This document shows, in pieces, positions 1 through 9,524 of a stretch of 34,388 nucleotides of DNA (the first letter of the stretch is position 1; each line of letters begins with the position of its first letter). The DNA is from Bryobacterales bacterium (GTDB lineage: Bacteria; Acidobacteriota; Terriglobia; Bryobacterales; Bryobacteraceae). A program made the position numbers and the translations under genes. The notes below the pieces were generated by a model. It had not been told where the DNA came from, ran no database searches, and saw nothing but the letters and a program-made list of their open reading frames with translations. The stretch spans positions 1-34,388 of the forward strand of contig JADZBH010000046.1 of assembly GCA_020852175.1 (NCBI GenBank), read 5' to 3'.

Positions 1-882
1 CAGCAGTTCGCCAACCTCCAGAAGCCCCCGGCCATCAAGTTCAAGGATCTGGAAGCCGCCGTCACCTCCACGGTGAAGTACAACCTGCTGCCGCTCAAGG
101 TCCGCGCCGACTACATGCGCATGACCACCTCCACCATCCTCACCAATGTCACCGCGCAACTGGAAAAAAAGGATCTCCAGTTCGGCGATAAGGAAGGCGT
201 CTCCAAGGCCGTTGTCAACATCTATGGCCGCATCACCTCCATGTCCCGCCGCGTGGTGAACGTATTCGAGGACGTGGTGACCGTCGAGGTTCCCACCGAA
301 CTGCTGCAGGAAGCCTCCAAGGGTTCCTCGCTGTATCAGAAATCCATCCCCCTGCCGCCCGGCACCTACCGCCTGAATCTGGTGGTGAAGGACATCGTGG
401 GCGGCAACATGACTAACTACGAGATGGCGCTCAATGTGCCCCGCTACGAGGAGGAAAAACTCGGCAACTCCTCCCTCGTGCTGGCCGACCTTATTGAGAA
501 GGTACCCACCAAGTCCATTGGCACCGGCCAGTTCGTCATTGGCGCGACCAAGGTCCGCCCCCGCATCACGGAAACCTTCAAACGCAACGAGAAGATGGGG
601 ATCTACCTGCAACTCTACAACTTCGTCCCTGACGAGAAGACGCAGAAGCCGAACGCCGTCGTCCAGTACGAGGTCGTGCGCAACGGCAGTAACGAAAAGA
701 TCTTCGAGTTTTCCGAGGAGGTCCAGAAAATGGATGGCGCCTCGGCCCAGCAGTACACGATTGAAAAGCTCTTGCCGCTGCAGAATCTGGAACCCGGCGA
801 TTATACGCTCCGGCTCAAGGTCACCGACAAGAACAACAACACCACTCTGACGCCCTCTGCGACGTTCAAGATAATCGGGTAG
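1..882 (+). CDS. GWxTD domain-containing protein, C-terminal part (5' truncated by window edge)
   Basis: The reading frame is open from base 1 to the TAG at 880-882, so this is the last 293 residues of a longer protein. The GTG at 73 is internal. The visible part is rich in beta structure, with lines such as VVNIYGRITSMSRRVVNVF and KMGIYLQLYNFVPDEKTQ, which I recognise from acidobacterial GWxTD-domain proteins. In those proteins an N-terminal GWxTD domain precedes beta-sandwich repeats. The GWxTD motif itself would lie upstream of the window and is not seen. The function of the family is poorly known; the proteins are usually exported. It is followed after 15 bp by the beta-barrel gene at 898, a pairing that recurs in Acidobacteriota, so the two are probably cotranscribed. 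The family name is from memory of sequence patterns, not from a search. Confidence 0.8.
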   Translation, partial: QQFANLQKPPAIKFKDLEAAVTSTVKYNLLPLKVRADYMRMTTSTILTNVTAQLEKKDLQFGDKEGVSKAVVNIYGRITSMSRRVVNVFEDVVTVEVPTELLQEASKGSSLYQKSIPLPPGTYRLNLVVKDIVGGNMTNYEMALNVPRYEEEKLGNSSLVLADLIEKVPTKSIGTGQFVIGATKVRPRITETFKRNEKMGIYLQLYNFVPDEKTQKPNAVVQYEVVRNGSNEKIFEFSEEVQKMDGASAQQYTIEKLLPLQNLEPGDYTLRLKVTDKNNNTTLTPSATFKIIG

Positions 883-897
883 AATGCCCATGGGAGA

Positions 898-2736
898 GTG
901 ATGAGTCCACTGCGGCAAAGGCCGTTCCGGCCTCGGCTGGTCGCATGGGCGGCGCCTCTGGCGGTGCTGGCAAGCGTGGTGTGCGCGCCGGCGGCCCGCG
1001 CCGTGGAACCCGGCATCCTCGCCGGAACCCTTTCCGGCATCGTCGCCAACACCACAGGCGTGCCGCAGATGGGCGCCACGGTGCTCCTCTATAACCGGTT
1101 CGACCGCCTCGTGGCTCGCGCCATGACCAACGACCGCGGCAATTTCTCCTTCTTCTCCCTGCCCGCCGACACCTATTCCCTGCGGGTCCAGTTGCCCAGC
1201 TTCGTGCCTGCCGTCAAGCGGAACATCGCCATTCAGGCTGGCATGCGCAGCTACCTCTCCATCAATCTGGCGACCATCTTCTCCACCGTCGAACTCATCT
1301 ATGTCGCCCCCAGCCAGGCGGCCATCATGAGCGAGGACTGGAAATGGGTGCTGCGCGGCTCCGGCGCCACGCGGCCCGTGCTGCGCATCATCGCCGGCGA
1401 CATCGACATCTCCGACCCTGGCCGCCGGCGCCAATCCTCGGCCCTATTTTCCGGCACGCAGGGTATTGTCCGCGTTTCGGCTGGCGACGGCGGAGCCTCC
1501 ACGGCCGCGGGCAGCCAGACCGACCTTGGTACCGCGTTCGCCCTGGCCACCTCGGTCTTCGGCTCCAACCGTCTTCAGTTCATCGGCAACCTCGGGTATG
1601 CCTCTTCCGCTGGGATCCCCGCCGCGGGATTCAGCACCAGTTATCAGCGCCAGGCCGGCTCCGAAGCATCCGGTCCCGAGGTGAGCCTCACCATGCGGCA
1701 GATTTTCCTGCCTTCTCGCGCCGGCGCCGGACTCGGCATGGGGCAGTCCAGCGGTGTTCCCGCGCTGCGTTCCATGTCGGTCACGCTCTCCGACCGGCAG
1801 GAGATCAGCGAGGGGCTCACCGTCGAGTATGGAGCCACGCTGGAATCGGTCAGCTTCCTCGAACGCCTGAACGTACTCAGTCCCTTCGGCCGCATCCGTT
1901 GGGGCAGCGACAGCGAGGGAACCTTTGAAATCGGTTATTCCAACGGCGCCCCCCCCATGGAGCTATTGAACAATTCGGCCGCGCCCGAAGCCGAGTTGCA
2001 GCATTCGCTTTCCACGCTCAGCCTTTTCCCGCGCATCTCCCTCAGCGGCGGCGCGGCCCGCGTGCAGCGCACGGAGAACGTCGAGGCCGGATACCGCCGT
2101 CGCTTCGGCACGCGTACCTTCGCCGCGTCGGTCTTCCGCGAGGCCGTCTCCAACGGCGCCCTGACCATGGCCTCCCCGGCTGGCTTCTACGGCGGGGCCG
2201 ATCTGCTGCCTGATCTCGCTTCCAATAGCTCCGTCTTCAATATCGGCGGCTACCGCCGCATGGGCTATGTGGCCAGCCTCTCCCAGCAGGTGGGGGAGGA
2301 TCTCACCGCCACGGTGGGGTATCAGTACACGGGAGCGCTGGCGCCAGGGGCGGCAGTGCAGGCCGGCGATGCCGCCGGTCTCCGTTCCGCGCTTCGTCAG
2401 GCCCAGCGAGGCTCCACGTATCTGCGCATCACCGGACGCGCGCCGGCGACCGGAACCTACTTCACCTCCAGCTATCAGTTCGCCGACTACGACGTGCTGA
2501 CCCCGGTGCATTTGTCGCTCACCCAGCGGGCTACCTTCGAGCCAGGTTTCAACCTCTACCTTAGGCAGCCTATTCCCGGCGTGCCCGGCATGTTCTCTGG
2601 CCGGTTGGAAGCCACCGCCGAATTGCGCAACCTCCTGGCGCAAGGCTATGTGCCCATCTATTCGCCCGATGGCCGGCAGGTCCTGCTCATTCAATCGCCC
2701 CGCTCGTTGCGTGGCGGACTTTCTTTCATTTTCTAA
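898..2736 (+). CDS. Secreted carboxypeptidase-regulatory-like / outer-membrane beta-barrel protein
   Basis: A 612-residue exported protein. The signal peptide spans residues about 1-36 (hydrophobic core LAVLASVVCAPAARA). A CarboxypepD_reg-like Ig-fold domain covers roughly residues 43-110 (SGIVANTTGVPQMGATVLLY, then GNFSFFSLPADTYSLRV). The remaining 480 residues alternate polar and aromatic residues and end in GGLSFIF. A terminal phenylalanine is typical of outer-membrane barrels assembled by BAM, so an outer-membrane barrel is inferred. No TonB plug motif is evident, which separates it from the large receptor at 17285-20764. The start is GTG 898 or ATG 901, with a GGGA Shine-Dalgarno just upstream; both lie 15-18 bp after the GWxTD gene. 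The next gene starts directly after its TAA, so 1-3660 looks like one operon. Confidence 0.78.
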   Translation: MMSPLRQRPFRPRLVAWAAPLAVLASVVCAPAARAVEPGILAGTLSGIVANTTGVPQMGATVLLYNRFDRLVARAMTNDRGNFSFFSLPADTYSLRVQLPSFVPAVKRNIAIQAGMRSYLSINLATIFSTVELIYVAPSQAAIMSEDWKWVLRGSGATRPVLRIIAGDIDISDPGRRRQSSALFSGTQGIVRVSAGDGGASTAAGSQTDLGTAFALATSVFGSNRLQFIGNLGYASSAGIPAAGFSTSYQRQAGSEASGPEVSLTMRQIFLPSRAGAGLGMGQSSGVPALRSMSVTLSDRQEISEGLTVEYGATLESVSFLERLNVLSPFGRIRWGSDSEGTFEIGYSNGAPPMELLNNSAAPEAELQHSLSTLSLFPRISLSGGAARVQRTENVEAGYRRRFGTRTFAASVFREAVSNGALTMASPAGFYGGADLLPDLASNSSVFNIGGYRRMGYVASLSQQVGEDLTATVGYQYTGALAPGAAVQAGDAAGLRSALRQAQRGSTYLRITGRAPATGTYFTSSYQFADYDVLTPVHLSLTQRATFEPGFNLYLRQPIPGVPGMFSGRLEATAELRNLLAQGYVPIYSPDGRQVLLIQSPRSLRGGLSFIF

Positions 2737-3660
2737 ATGACCCGCAGAACTTTCGTGACCGCGCCGGCAGCCTCCGCCGCCCTCGCCCAGCCGTCCGCAT
2801 CCACGCCGTGGACTCAATTTCAGATGGCCTGCATGACGCATCCTTATGCCTCCGTACCCTTCGCGCGGGCGTTGGAAGGGATCCGCGCGGCCGGCTATTC
2901 GCATGTGGCCTGGGGCACGACGCATCCAAGCGCCAGCGGCTCGCGCACGCCGCTCCTCGATGTAGCGGCTCCCCCAGCCCGCGCCCGCGAACTGGCCCGC
3001 CAATCGAACGACGCCGGACTCCCCCCCGTCATGATGTTTTCCATGGTGATGCTGGAAGCCGCCGACGCCATCGAGGGCCACCTGCGCCGCATTGAGCAGG
3101 CAGCCGAGGCGGGCATCCCGTATCTGCTCACCTTTGGCAAGACATCGCCCGGCGAATACGAACGTGCCATCGCCTGTCTGCGCGCCATCGCACCGCGGGC
3201 CCACGACGCCGGCGTGCTGGTCACCATCAAGCAGCACGGCGGCAACACGGCCACCGGCGCCGATTGCAGCCGTATCCTCGCCGAGGTGGCGCACCAGGGC
3301 GTACGCATGTGCTACGACGCCGGGAACGTGCTCGACTACGAAAGCCACGATCCCATTGCCGACATCCGCGCCTGCTGGCGCGACGTGCGCGCCTTCGCCA
3401 TCAAGGACCACCGCGACTGGCCCAGGGATGAAGACTGCGGACCGGGCTTCGGCTCAATCGATCATTACCGCCTGTTCGAACCCGTGATGCGCACCGGGCT
3501 CACCATGCCGCTGGCCTTCGAGAACATCTTCGAGCCGCTGAAGCCCCGGCCGCGCGACGCCACCGGAATCGACGCGCTGGCGCGCCGCGCCCGCGAATAT
3601 GTATCGTCGGTGATCGACGGCTTGCGGCTCGGACTGGCGCCCGGCGCCCGGCAGGCTTAA
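2737..3660 (+). CDS. Sugar phosphate isomerase/epimerase family protein (AP endonuclease 2-like TIM barrel)
   Basis: A 307-residue protein of the xylose-isomerase-like TIM-barrel superfamily. Candidate metal and acid/base positions are spread as in that family: IKQHGGN near residue 165, MCYDAGNVLDY near 190, AFAIKDHRDW near 220 and AFENIFEP near 263. The N-terminus (MTRRTFVTAPAASAALAQ) resembles a Tat or twin-Arg-like leader of secreted acidobacterial isomerase-like proteins. ATG 2737 follows the TAA of the upstream gene without a gap (TAAATG), which suggests translational coupling. The substrate cannot be told from the sequence; relatives act on ketoses, inosose or hydroxypyruvate. The gene is convergent with the amidohydrolase that ends at 3677, 16 bp away. 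Confidence 0.8.
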   Translation: MTRRTFVTAPAASAALAQPSASTPWTQFQMACMTHPYASVPFARALEGIRAAGYSHVAWGTTHPSASGSRTPLLDVAAPPARARELARQSNDAGLPPVMMFSMVMLEAADAIEGHLRRIEQAAEAGIPYLLTFGKTSPGEYERAIACLRAIAPRAHDAGVLVTIKQHGGNTATGADCSRILAEVAHQGVRMCYDAGNVLDYESHDPIADIRACWRDVRAFAIKDHRDWPRDEDCGPGFGSIDHYRLFEPVMRTGLTMPLAFENIFEPLKPRPRDATGIDALARRAREYVSSVIDGLRLGLAPGARQA

Positions 3661-3676
3661 CAGGCTCGCGGCCGCT

Positions 3677-5410
3677 TTATTGACGCGCTCCCCGCTCGTA
3701 CATCACCTTGCCTCCGACGATCGTATAGAGCACCTCGGTGGAACGGATCTCCTCATCGGGAACCGTAAGCAGATCGCGGGACAGGATGACGAGATCGGCG
3801 AGTTTGCCCCGCCGCAGAGATCCCTTATCGTTTTCCTCGAAGGCGGCGCGGGCGGCGTTGATGGTGTAAGAGCGCAGCGCCTCCATGCGCGTCATGCGCT
3901 GGGCGGGATAGAAGGCGGCGCCTTCCCTGCTCTTGCGTGTCACCGAGGCATGAAAGTTCGCGATGGGGTCGATCTCCTCCACGGGCACGTCGGTGCCGTT
4001 GGCGATGAGAGCGCCCGAATCGATCAGCTTCCGCCAGACATAGGCGCCCTCTTCAGCGCGCCGGGGGCCCAGGCGATCCAGCACGTAGGGCGCATCGGAG
4101 GTGCAATGAATGCCCTGCATGGAGGCAATCACGCCGAGCGCGGCGAAACGCGGAATGTCGGCTGCGTCCAGGTGTTGCGCGTGTTCCACGCGCCAGCGGA
4201 GGCCGGGAGGGATGGGCGGCGCGATGGGGTCCTTCGACCGCTTCTTCCGGATGAATTCCTCGAAAACGTTCAGCGTTTCGCGGTTGGCGCGGTCGCCGAT
4301 GGCGTGTACGCAAAGCTGGAAGCCGTGGGCCATCGCGTATGCGGCCGTGCCGCGCAGGGTTTCCAACGGCGTGGTATTCAGGCCGGAACTGGACGGGAGA
4401 TCGGAATACGGGGCAAGCAGCCACGCACCCCGCGAACCGAGAGCGCCGTCCAGCGAACGCTTGATGGCGCGAACGGTGAGCCGGTGCTTTTCTGAGTCGA
4501 TCGTGCGGTAGCCCGCGCCCCGCGCGGCAAGGGCCTCGTTCGTCTCGCTCAGCATCACCCAGAGCCTCACATCGAGCCGGCCTTCGGCACGAAGGGAGCG
4601 GAACAGGTCGACCGTTGCAAAGGACGAACCGGCGTCCTGGAAGCTGGTGATGCCGTTGCGAAGGCATTCCTTGAACGCGAGAGCGGCCTCGGCACGCGCA
4701 TCGGCGGTGCGCACGGCAGCGGGGCGGCGGGCGAGATAGGCGTTGTAGGCGCGGTAGGCAAGCCCCTGGGCCCGCTCATTGAGCAGTCCCGTGGGGTTGC
4801 CCTGCGCATCGCGCAGAATCGCGCCGCCACGGGGATCCCGGGTCTCGCGAGCGATGCCGGCCAGTTCCATGGCCTTGGCGTTCACCATCGAGGCGTGGCC
4901 CGAGGCGTGGGCGAGCAGAACCGGATTGTTGGGAGCGGCCTTCGAGAGATCGTCGTGGACGGGGAACCCTTGCACATTGGGCGTGGGAGGCGTGTTCCAC
5001 TTGGACTGATGGAAACCGCGGCCGATGATCCAGACGCCCGGCTTGGCCTCGCGGGCGGCGGCGGCCACCATGCGCGTGATGCCGCTCCAGGATGGGGCGT
5101 CGCGAAGATTCAGGCTGCGCTGGAACTGTCCGAGGCCCATGAAGTGGCCGTGGCTCTCAATGAACCCGGGCATGACGAACGCCCCGCGAGCGTCGATGAC
5201 GCGCGTGGCCGGACCGGTGAATTCAGCCATCGCGGCATTGGCTCCGACGGCGGCGATGCGCTCGCCACGTATGGCGAGGGCTTGCGCGAACTCCGGCGCA
5301 TCGACGGTGGCGATCCGGGCGTTGCGGATGACCAGGTCGGCCGGCTGGCGCGTAATCTGCGCCTGAGCCAGCGCGGCGGCAGCGAGTGCGAGAAGCGGAA
5401 AGCGGAGCAT
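3677..5410 (-). CDS. Secreted amidohydrolase, YtcJ/Amidohydrolase_3 type
   Basis: A 577-residue metal-dependent hydrolase with a signal peptide (residues 1-18, LLALAAAALAQAQ). Family marks are the N-terminal beta-sandwich (LVIRNARIATVD), the HxH metal pair at H87/H89 (FIESHGHF), the SLDGALGSRGAWLL segment typical of YtcJ-like enzymes, CVHAIGDRAN and RVEHAQHL with further metal-binding histidines, and NGTDVPVEEIDP with the catalytic aspartate. The C-terminal GKLADLVILSRDLL closes the sandwich. The substrate is unknown; the family cleaves amide or ester bonds in varied small molecules. It is the last gene of a minus-strand run of four exported proteins and starts 3 bp after the mutarotase-like gene, so cotranscription is likely. 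Confidence 0.88.
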   Translation of the reverse strand: MLRFPLLALAAAALAQAQITRQPADLVIRNARIATVDAPEFAQALAIRGERIAAVGANAAMAEFTGPATRVIDARGAFVMPGFIESHGHFMGLGQFQRSLNLRDAPSWSGITRMVAAAAREAKPGVWIIGRGFHQSKWNTPPTPNVQGFPVHDDLSKAAPNNPVLLAHASGHASMVNAKAMELAGIARETRDPRGGAILRDAQGNPTGLLNERAQGLAYRAYNAYLARRPAAVRTADARAEAALAFKECLRNGITSFQDAGSSFATVDLFRSLRAEGRLDVRLWVMLSETNEALAARGAGYRTIDSEKHRLTVRAIKRSLDGALGSRGAWLLAPYSDLPSSSGLNTTPLETLRGTAAYAMAHGFQLCVHAIGDRANRETLNVFEEFIRKKRSKDPIAPPIPPGLRWRVEHAQHLDAADIPRFAALGVIASMQGIHCTSDAPYVLDRLGPRRAEEGAYVWRKLIDSGALIANGTDVPVEEIDPIANFHASVTRKSREGAAFYPAQRMTRMEALRSYTINAARAAFEENDKGSLRRGKLADLVILSRDLLTVPDEEIRSTEVLYTIVGGKVMYERGARQ

Positions 5411-5413
5411 GGT

Positions 5414-6562
5414 TCAAAGCGTCTGGCTGGTTTTCAGCGTCACCTGCTGGCCTGACTTCCGATCGACGAGGATGAGTTGCCCGGCTTCAAGTCGAACGTC
5501 GTCCACCTGTTGAAAACCTTGCGGCGCGTGGGCGTAGAACATGAGAAAACGAGTGGAGATTCGGGATTTTGCCGGAAGCCACCGGAAGGTGGGAACGTCG
5601 AACAGCTTGCCCATGTCGATGATGGTGCGGCGGGGCAGATCATAGGGCTGGGTGCCGAACTCGATACCGCGGGCGAGGTTGAGCGGATGCGTGTAGTTCA
5701 TCCATTCCTGCAACCACGGGTACTCCTCGCGGCGCAGCAGATAACCGAAGACGAGGCCCTTGTCCTTGCGGATGGCGGTGACGAAGACCAGGCGGCGCGC
5801 CGGGTCGAAGGCGCATCCTGTGTGGTCCATGGAGTTCGGGTCGGCGGGCACGGCGCGGAGATTGACCGTGGCGCCGGTTTTCAGGGGCGCGTTGGGGTAG
5901 GTGAATTCGCGGCCGCCTTCCAGGCGGTTGATCTCAGTACGCTTCTCACCCGTACGAGGACGGGTTTGGCAGCGTCCCACCGAGGCGTCCACGACGGTGA
6001 CCCCGGGCGCGAGAAAGGGCGAGCCAATGGTGGCGTGTTCGGCCCAGTTCACGGGGCGGTCGAAGGCAAGCAGACTTTCCAGTTCAGTGTCCACGGCTAC
6101 CACGGATTCGCCATCGTTAAGCGAGACGCGTCTTGTGAGCACCTCCTGCACGATAGGCAGCGTGACGCGGTAGGTAACCTGCCGGACGGCGCCGTCGCGC
6201 CCAGCCGAAATCTGTTGCCACGGAAGGCGGTGGGCCTCGCCATGGTTCTGAAGCCCCGCGGCCGCCTCTTCACGGGAGACGCCGCCAAAGCCATCCACGC
6301 AGAGAAAGTGTCCGGTGGAGTCGCCAAAGCGTGCGGCTTGTCCGGCGGCGCGCGCTCCGGCGTAGGGGTTCCAGACGGCGTTGAGCTTGGATGCGTCGTC
6401 CTTCAGGGTGAGCGAAGCGAACGCGCCGCCCTTGGGAAAGATGAGGAGATCGAGAACGCCATTGTCGAGCGAGAGGGCGTCGCGGCCTTCAAACGTAGTG
6501 GGCGTCTGCGCGGTGATAATCGCGGCGGCGCAGGCGGCAAGGAGGAGCGTGCGTGGCGTCAT
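5414..6562 (-). CDS. Secreted galactose-mutarotase-like fold protein of unknown function
   Basis: A 382-residue protein with a short signal peptide (TLLLAACAAAIITAQ). The body reads as the supersandwich fold of aldose-1-epimerase-like proteins: LSLDNGVLDLLIFPKGGAFASLTL at the N-terminus, NWAEHATIGSPFL in the middle with the histidine position typical of the fold, and WLQEWMNYTHPLNLARGIEFGT later. The EH..IG pattern is the best match. Whether it is catalytic or only binds carbohydrate cannot be decided. It sits between two secreted amidohydrolases, 11 bp from the upstream gene and 3 bp from the downstream one, so it belongs to the same transcription unit. The call rests on motif recognition only. 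Confidence 0.6.
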   Translation of the reverse strand: MTPRTLLLAACAAAIITAQTPTTFEGRDALSLDNGVLDLLIFPKGGAFASLTLKDDASKLNAVWNPYAGARAAGQAARFGDSTGHFLCVDGFGGVSREEAAAGLQNHGEAHRLPWQQISAGRDGAVRQVTYRVTLPIVQEVLTRRVSLNDGESVVAVDTELESLLAFDRPVNWAEHATIGSPFLAPGVTVVDASVGRCQTRPRTGEKRTEINRLEGGREFTYPNAPLKTGATVNLRAVPADPNSMDHTGCAFDPARRLVFVTAIRKDKGLVFGYLLRREEYPWLQEWMNYTHPLNLARGIEFGTQPYDLPRRTIIDMGKLFDVPTFRWLPAKSRISTRFLMFYAHAPQGFQQVDDVRLEAGQLILVDRKSGQQVTLKTSQTL

Positions 6563-6573
6563 GGGCGTTTAGC

Positions 6574-8442
6574 TTATCGATAGAAGCGGACGTTGTCGAG
6601 TTCAAGCCAGGTCTGCTCGGTGGGAGGACGGGCGATGGTGAAGGTGACCTCCTGCAGGTCGCGCCCCGTCCAGGATGGGGCACGCGCCGCGGCGGATTGC
6701 AATGCCGCGAAGGGGATGCGGACGGTGGTCCACGCGGCGCCTGCCTTGAATGGCGCTTCGGGATCGGCGTAATCACGGATCGAAGCGCGCGTTACGCCAA
6801 GCTTGTACTCGCCCTCGCCCCGCGCTTCAAACTCGATACCGGCGAAGCCCGAGGCGTCGACGGGTTCCAGACTGCCAGGGCTCAAGGGAAAGACGATGGA
6901 TGCCCGCGGACGAGGCTTATCGCCCATGTGGGCGATGGCGGCAAGAGCGTGGCCGGGGCCGCCCTCGCGCGCTAGCCGGGTAAAGGATACCTTCGAGTGG
7001 TCATGGCCGCTGTCGGTTGTGTTGACACGCAGAGTGCCCAGACTGGTGCGGCCGTTGGCGGATTCGAAATCGTCGATGAGCGCGCTGGCCGGGCGCGTGG
7101 GAAGCGGCGTGGTGTCATCGCTGGAAAAAGCCTTGAGGAAAGCGCTGCGGTCGATTTCCTTGCCGCCGAGCCAGACCTGGGCGGTGCGCTCGATATCGGC
7201 GATGTTCTCGTCGGGACGGCCATCGATAAGAACGAGGTCGGCCAGTTTGCCGGGAGCGATGAAGCCCCGGTCGGCGTCGATGTGGATCGCACGAGCGGCG
7301 TTGCCGGTGGCCGCGGCCAACGCTTCAACCGGCGTGAGCCCGGCGGAAGCCAGCAGTTGAACTTCGCGCAACGTGGCCCAGCCGTGCCAGGTGCCGGTGA
7401 CGCCGGCGTCGGTTCCCGTGGCGACGTTGACGCCGCCCGAACGGAGGGCGCCGGTGTTGAAAAGAAGCCGTTGCCAGCGGCGGAGGCGCGGCGTGTCCAT
7501 GTTTGTCTCCGAGGGCGGTGCGTTGCCCGCGCCGATGCGGCGTTGAAGGCTGGCGCGTGAGGCCGGTTCCAGCAGCGAGGCCAACAGCTTGGGGATGGCG
7601 GGAAACTGGCGGGGTTCGTAAACGGCCATCGTGGGGGCGTAGGTGGTGTGATGCTGCTTCATGAGGGAGAGAATTTCCAGATCCGCGACCTCATCGCCGA
7701 TGCCATGCGCGATCACATCGACCCCGGCGCGGGAAGCGATCTTGGCCTTGGAAAGAGTGACGGTGTGCGTCAGGACTTCGACGTTGCGTGCATGCGCTTC
7801 CTCGACAATCACCTTGAGAGTGGGCTCCTGCATGGAGGTCATATCGGGAGAAGAACCGTAGCGCCAGCCATCGGTGAACACTTTGATGGCATCGGGCTTG
7901 TAGTCAAGCCAGCGGCGAACGGCCGTGCGGGCTTCGCGCGGCGTGAGAACCTCGGCCGTATGGAAATCGCCGCGCCCGCCCTCCAACCCGTGGCCGCCGG
8001 GAGTGGACATACGGGCCGCCAGGTGGAGCCGCGGGCCGGCGACCGTGCCGTTGTCCCAAAGCCGGCGCATAGGCTCGAACATCTCAGGGTAGACGCCAAA
8101 ATCCACGGCCGTGGTGACACCGCAAACGAGGTAGGCCTTGAGGGATTTGGGCCAATCGCCGGAGATGCCGGCCACGGCGGAGTAGGGAAGATGGGTGTGC
8201 AGGTCGATGATGCCCGGCATCAACGTTTTACCGGCGGCGTCGATTACCGTGGCGCCCGGCGGGGGCGTGACCGAAGGTCCAACCTCGGCGATACGCGCGC
8301 CCCGGATCACTACGGTGGCGGTCACAGGCGGCCTGGGAGTGCCGTCAAAAACGCGCGCATTGGTGATAGCAATAATGGGGCCGGTTTGAGCGGCTGCGGC
8401 GGATAGCAAACATGTGAGCGCACAGGCGCAGCGAAGGAGCAT
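6574..8442 (-). CDS. Secreted amidohydrolase fused to a C-terminal CIA30-like domain
   Basis: A 622-residue two-domain protein with a signal peptide (residues 1-19). Residues about 22-440 form an amidohydrolase of the imidazolonepropionase/prolidase type: H82xH84 in IIDLHTHLPY, the segment DAIKVFTDGWR with a lysine where the carboxylated metal-bridging lysine lies, VLTHTV and DVIAHGIGD for the other histidines, and GTDAGVTG with the catalytic aspartate. Residues about 454-622 (from LIDDFES to ELDNVRFYR) read as a CIA30-like jelly roll, a carbohydrate-binding-like fold. The substrate is unknown. The fused domain suggests that the enzyme acts on, or is anchored to, a polymer or glycan, which is inference. 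It lies 49 bp downstream of the DUF1080 gene. Confidence 0.85.
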   Translation of the reverse strand: MLLRCACALTCLLSAAAAQTGPIIAITNARVFDGTPRPPVTATVVIRGARIAEVGPSVTPPPGATVIDAAGKTLMPGIIDLHTHLPYSAVAGISGDWPKSLKAYLVCGVTTAVDFGVYPEMFEPMRRLWDNGTVAGPRLHLAARMSTPGGHGLEGGRGDFHTAEVLTPREARTAVRRWLDYKPDAIKVFTDGWRYGSSPDMTSMQEPTLKVIVEEAHARNVEVLTHTVTLSKAKIASRAGVDVIAHGIGDEVADLEILSLMKQHHTTYAPTMAVYEPRQFPAIPKLLASLLEPASRASLQRRIGAGNAPPSETNMDTPRLRRWQRLLFNTGALRSGGVNVATGTDAGVTGTWHGWATLREVQLLASAGLTPVEALAAATGNAARAIHIDADRGFIAPGKLADLVLIDGRPDENIADIERTAQVWLGGKEIDRSAFLKAFSSDDTTPLPTRPASALIDDFESANGRTSLGTLRVNTTDSGHDHSKVSFTRLAREGGPGHALAAIAHMGDKPRPRASIVFPLSPGSLEPVDASGFAGIEFEARGEGEYKLGVTRASIRDYADPEAPFKAGAAWTTVRIPFAALQSAAARAPSWTGRDLQEVTFTIARPPTEQTWLELDNVRFYR

Positions 8443-8491
8443 GAAACCGATGATAGCTCCGTGCCCGGCCGCCGCGCCTCCGCCTGCCTCG

Positions 8492-9226
8492 CTACGGCAG
8501 GTTCTTCAGATAGACGTTCCGGAACTCCACCTTCATCGGAGGTCCCACGTGGATCTGGAAGCCGATCAGGCCCTCCAACTTGCGCCCTGCCGCGTCATCG
8601 TCCACCACCACCGCCGCCAGTTGCCCGTTCACCACCTGCATCAAGACGTTACCGCGCGCTATCACGTGCAGCGTGTTCCAGTCGTTGATTTTGAGAATGC
8701 CCTTCAGGTCGTCGCCGTTCTTGATCTGCGCGAACACTCGCTTTGAGCCGCCCTCGCCAATGTGCGTAGCCTGTCCGCGCAGCGCCAGAAAGCCGCGGCC
8801 CCGCTCCTCGTAAATCTGCCCGCTATAGGTGTTCTGGAAATCGATGTCGGCCTGGTACCCCTTCATCACCCACTGCCCCACGTCGGGCAGTTCCACGCTG
8901 CGATACTGCACGCCGCTGTTGGTCGAGTTCATTCGAAAGTCCAGCTTCAACTCGAAATTTCCGGGCGCGCCGCCGCGCCACACCAGAAATGTGTTCCGGG
9001 GAAGCTTGTTTTCAGGCGTCGTCTCGCCCACGATCGTATTGTTCTCCGCGCGCCAGAATTTCGTATCGCCTTCCCATCCCTTCAAGGTTCCATCGAACAT
9101 CGACGTAAAACCCGCATAGTCGTTCACCTGCACAGGCTCCGGCATGCTCGGACCGCGCCGCTGCGCCTGCCCCCAACACACCGCGCTCATCAAGCCCAAC
9201 ACAATCGCCAGTCTCATTTGTTTCAT
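8492..9226 (-). CDS. Secreted 3-keto-disaccharide hydrolase / DUF1080 domain protein
   Basis: A 244-residue exported protein with a DUF1080 concanavalin-like jelly roll over almost all of the mature part: [49 protein letters not shown] and a final [20 protein letters not shown]. These are hallmark segments of the family, whose members include enzymes acting on 3-keto-glycosides. The signal peptide is [20 protein letters not shown] chose ATG 9226 over a possible start at 9280 because GAGGAAGAAGG stands directly upstream and the signal peptide then has a normal length. It is the first gene of the minus-strand run that continues to 3677. Confidence 0.87.
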   Translation of the reverse strand: MKQMRLAIVLGLMSAVCWGQAQRRGPSMPEPVQVNDYAGFTSMFDGTLKGWEGDTKFWRAENNTIVGETTPENKLPRNTFLVWRGGAPGNFELKLDFRMNSTNSGVQYRSVELPDVGQWVMKGYQADIDFQNTYSGQIYEERGRGFLALRGQATHIGEGGSKRVFAQIKNGDDLKGILKINDWNTLHVIARGNVLMQVVNGQLAAVVVDDDAAGRKLEGLIGFQIHVGPPMKVEFRNVYLKNLP

Positions 9227-9439
9227 CCTTCTTCCTCGTCCCGGCCGCATATCCCGAAACGCGCGCCGTGAATGCGGCATATGCCCGGTTCATGGCCGCC
9301 GCATCCGGGCGGAAACATTCTATCGTTCCTGTTCAACTCTTCAAAACCGGCCCCGCCGCGGGCTCATCCGCATGAGTCAAGACTCGCACGCGCACCGTAC
9401 GCCCTGTGTGCTATAGTGGCCAAAGCAGCAACTGCAAGT

Positions 9440-9516
<77 letters not shown>

Positions 9517-9524
9517 TTCCTTTC

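Noticed and set aside
1963..3411. Open frame of 482 codons on the minus strand opposite the barrel and isomerase genes
   Set aside because: It spans parts of two convincing plus-strand genes, is Gly/His/Arg-rich without motifs, and has no Shine-Dalgarno.
5477..6583. Plus-strand frame of 368 codons opposite the mutarotase-like gene
   Set aside because: It is a shadow of a gene with signal peptide and conserved segments.
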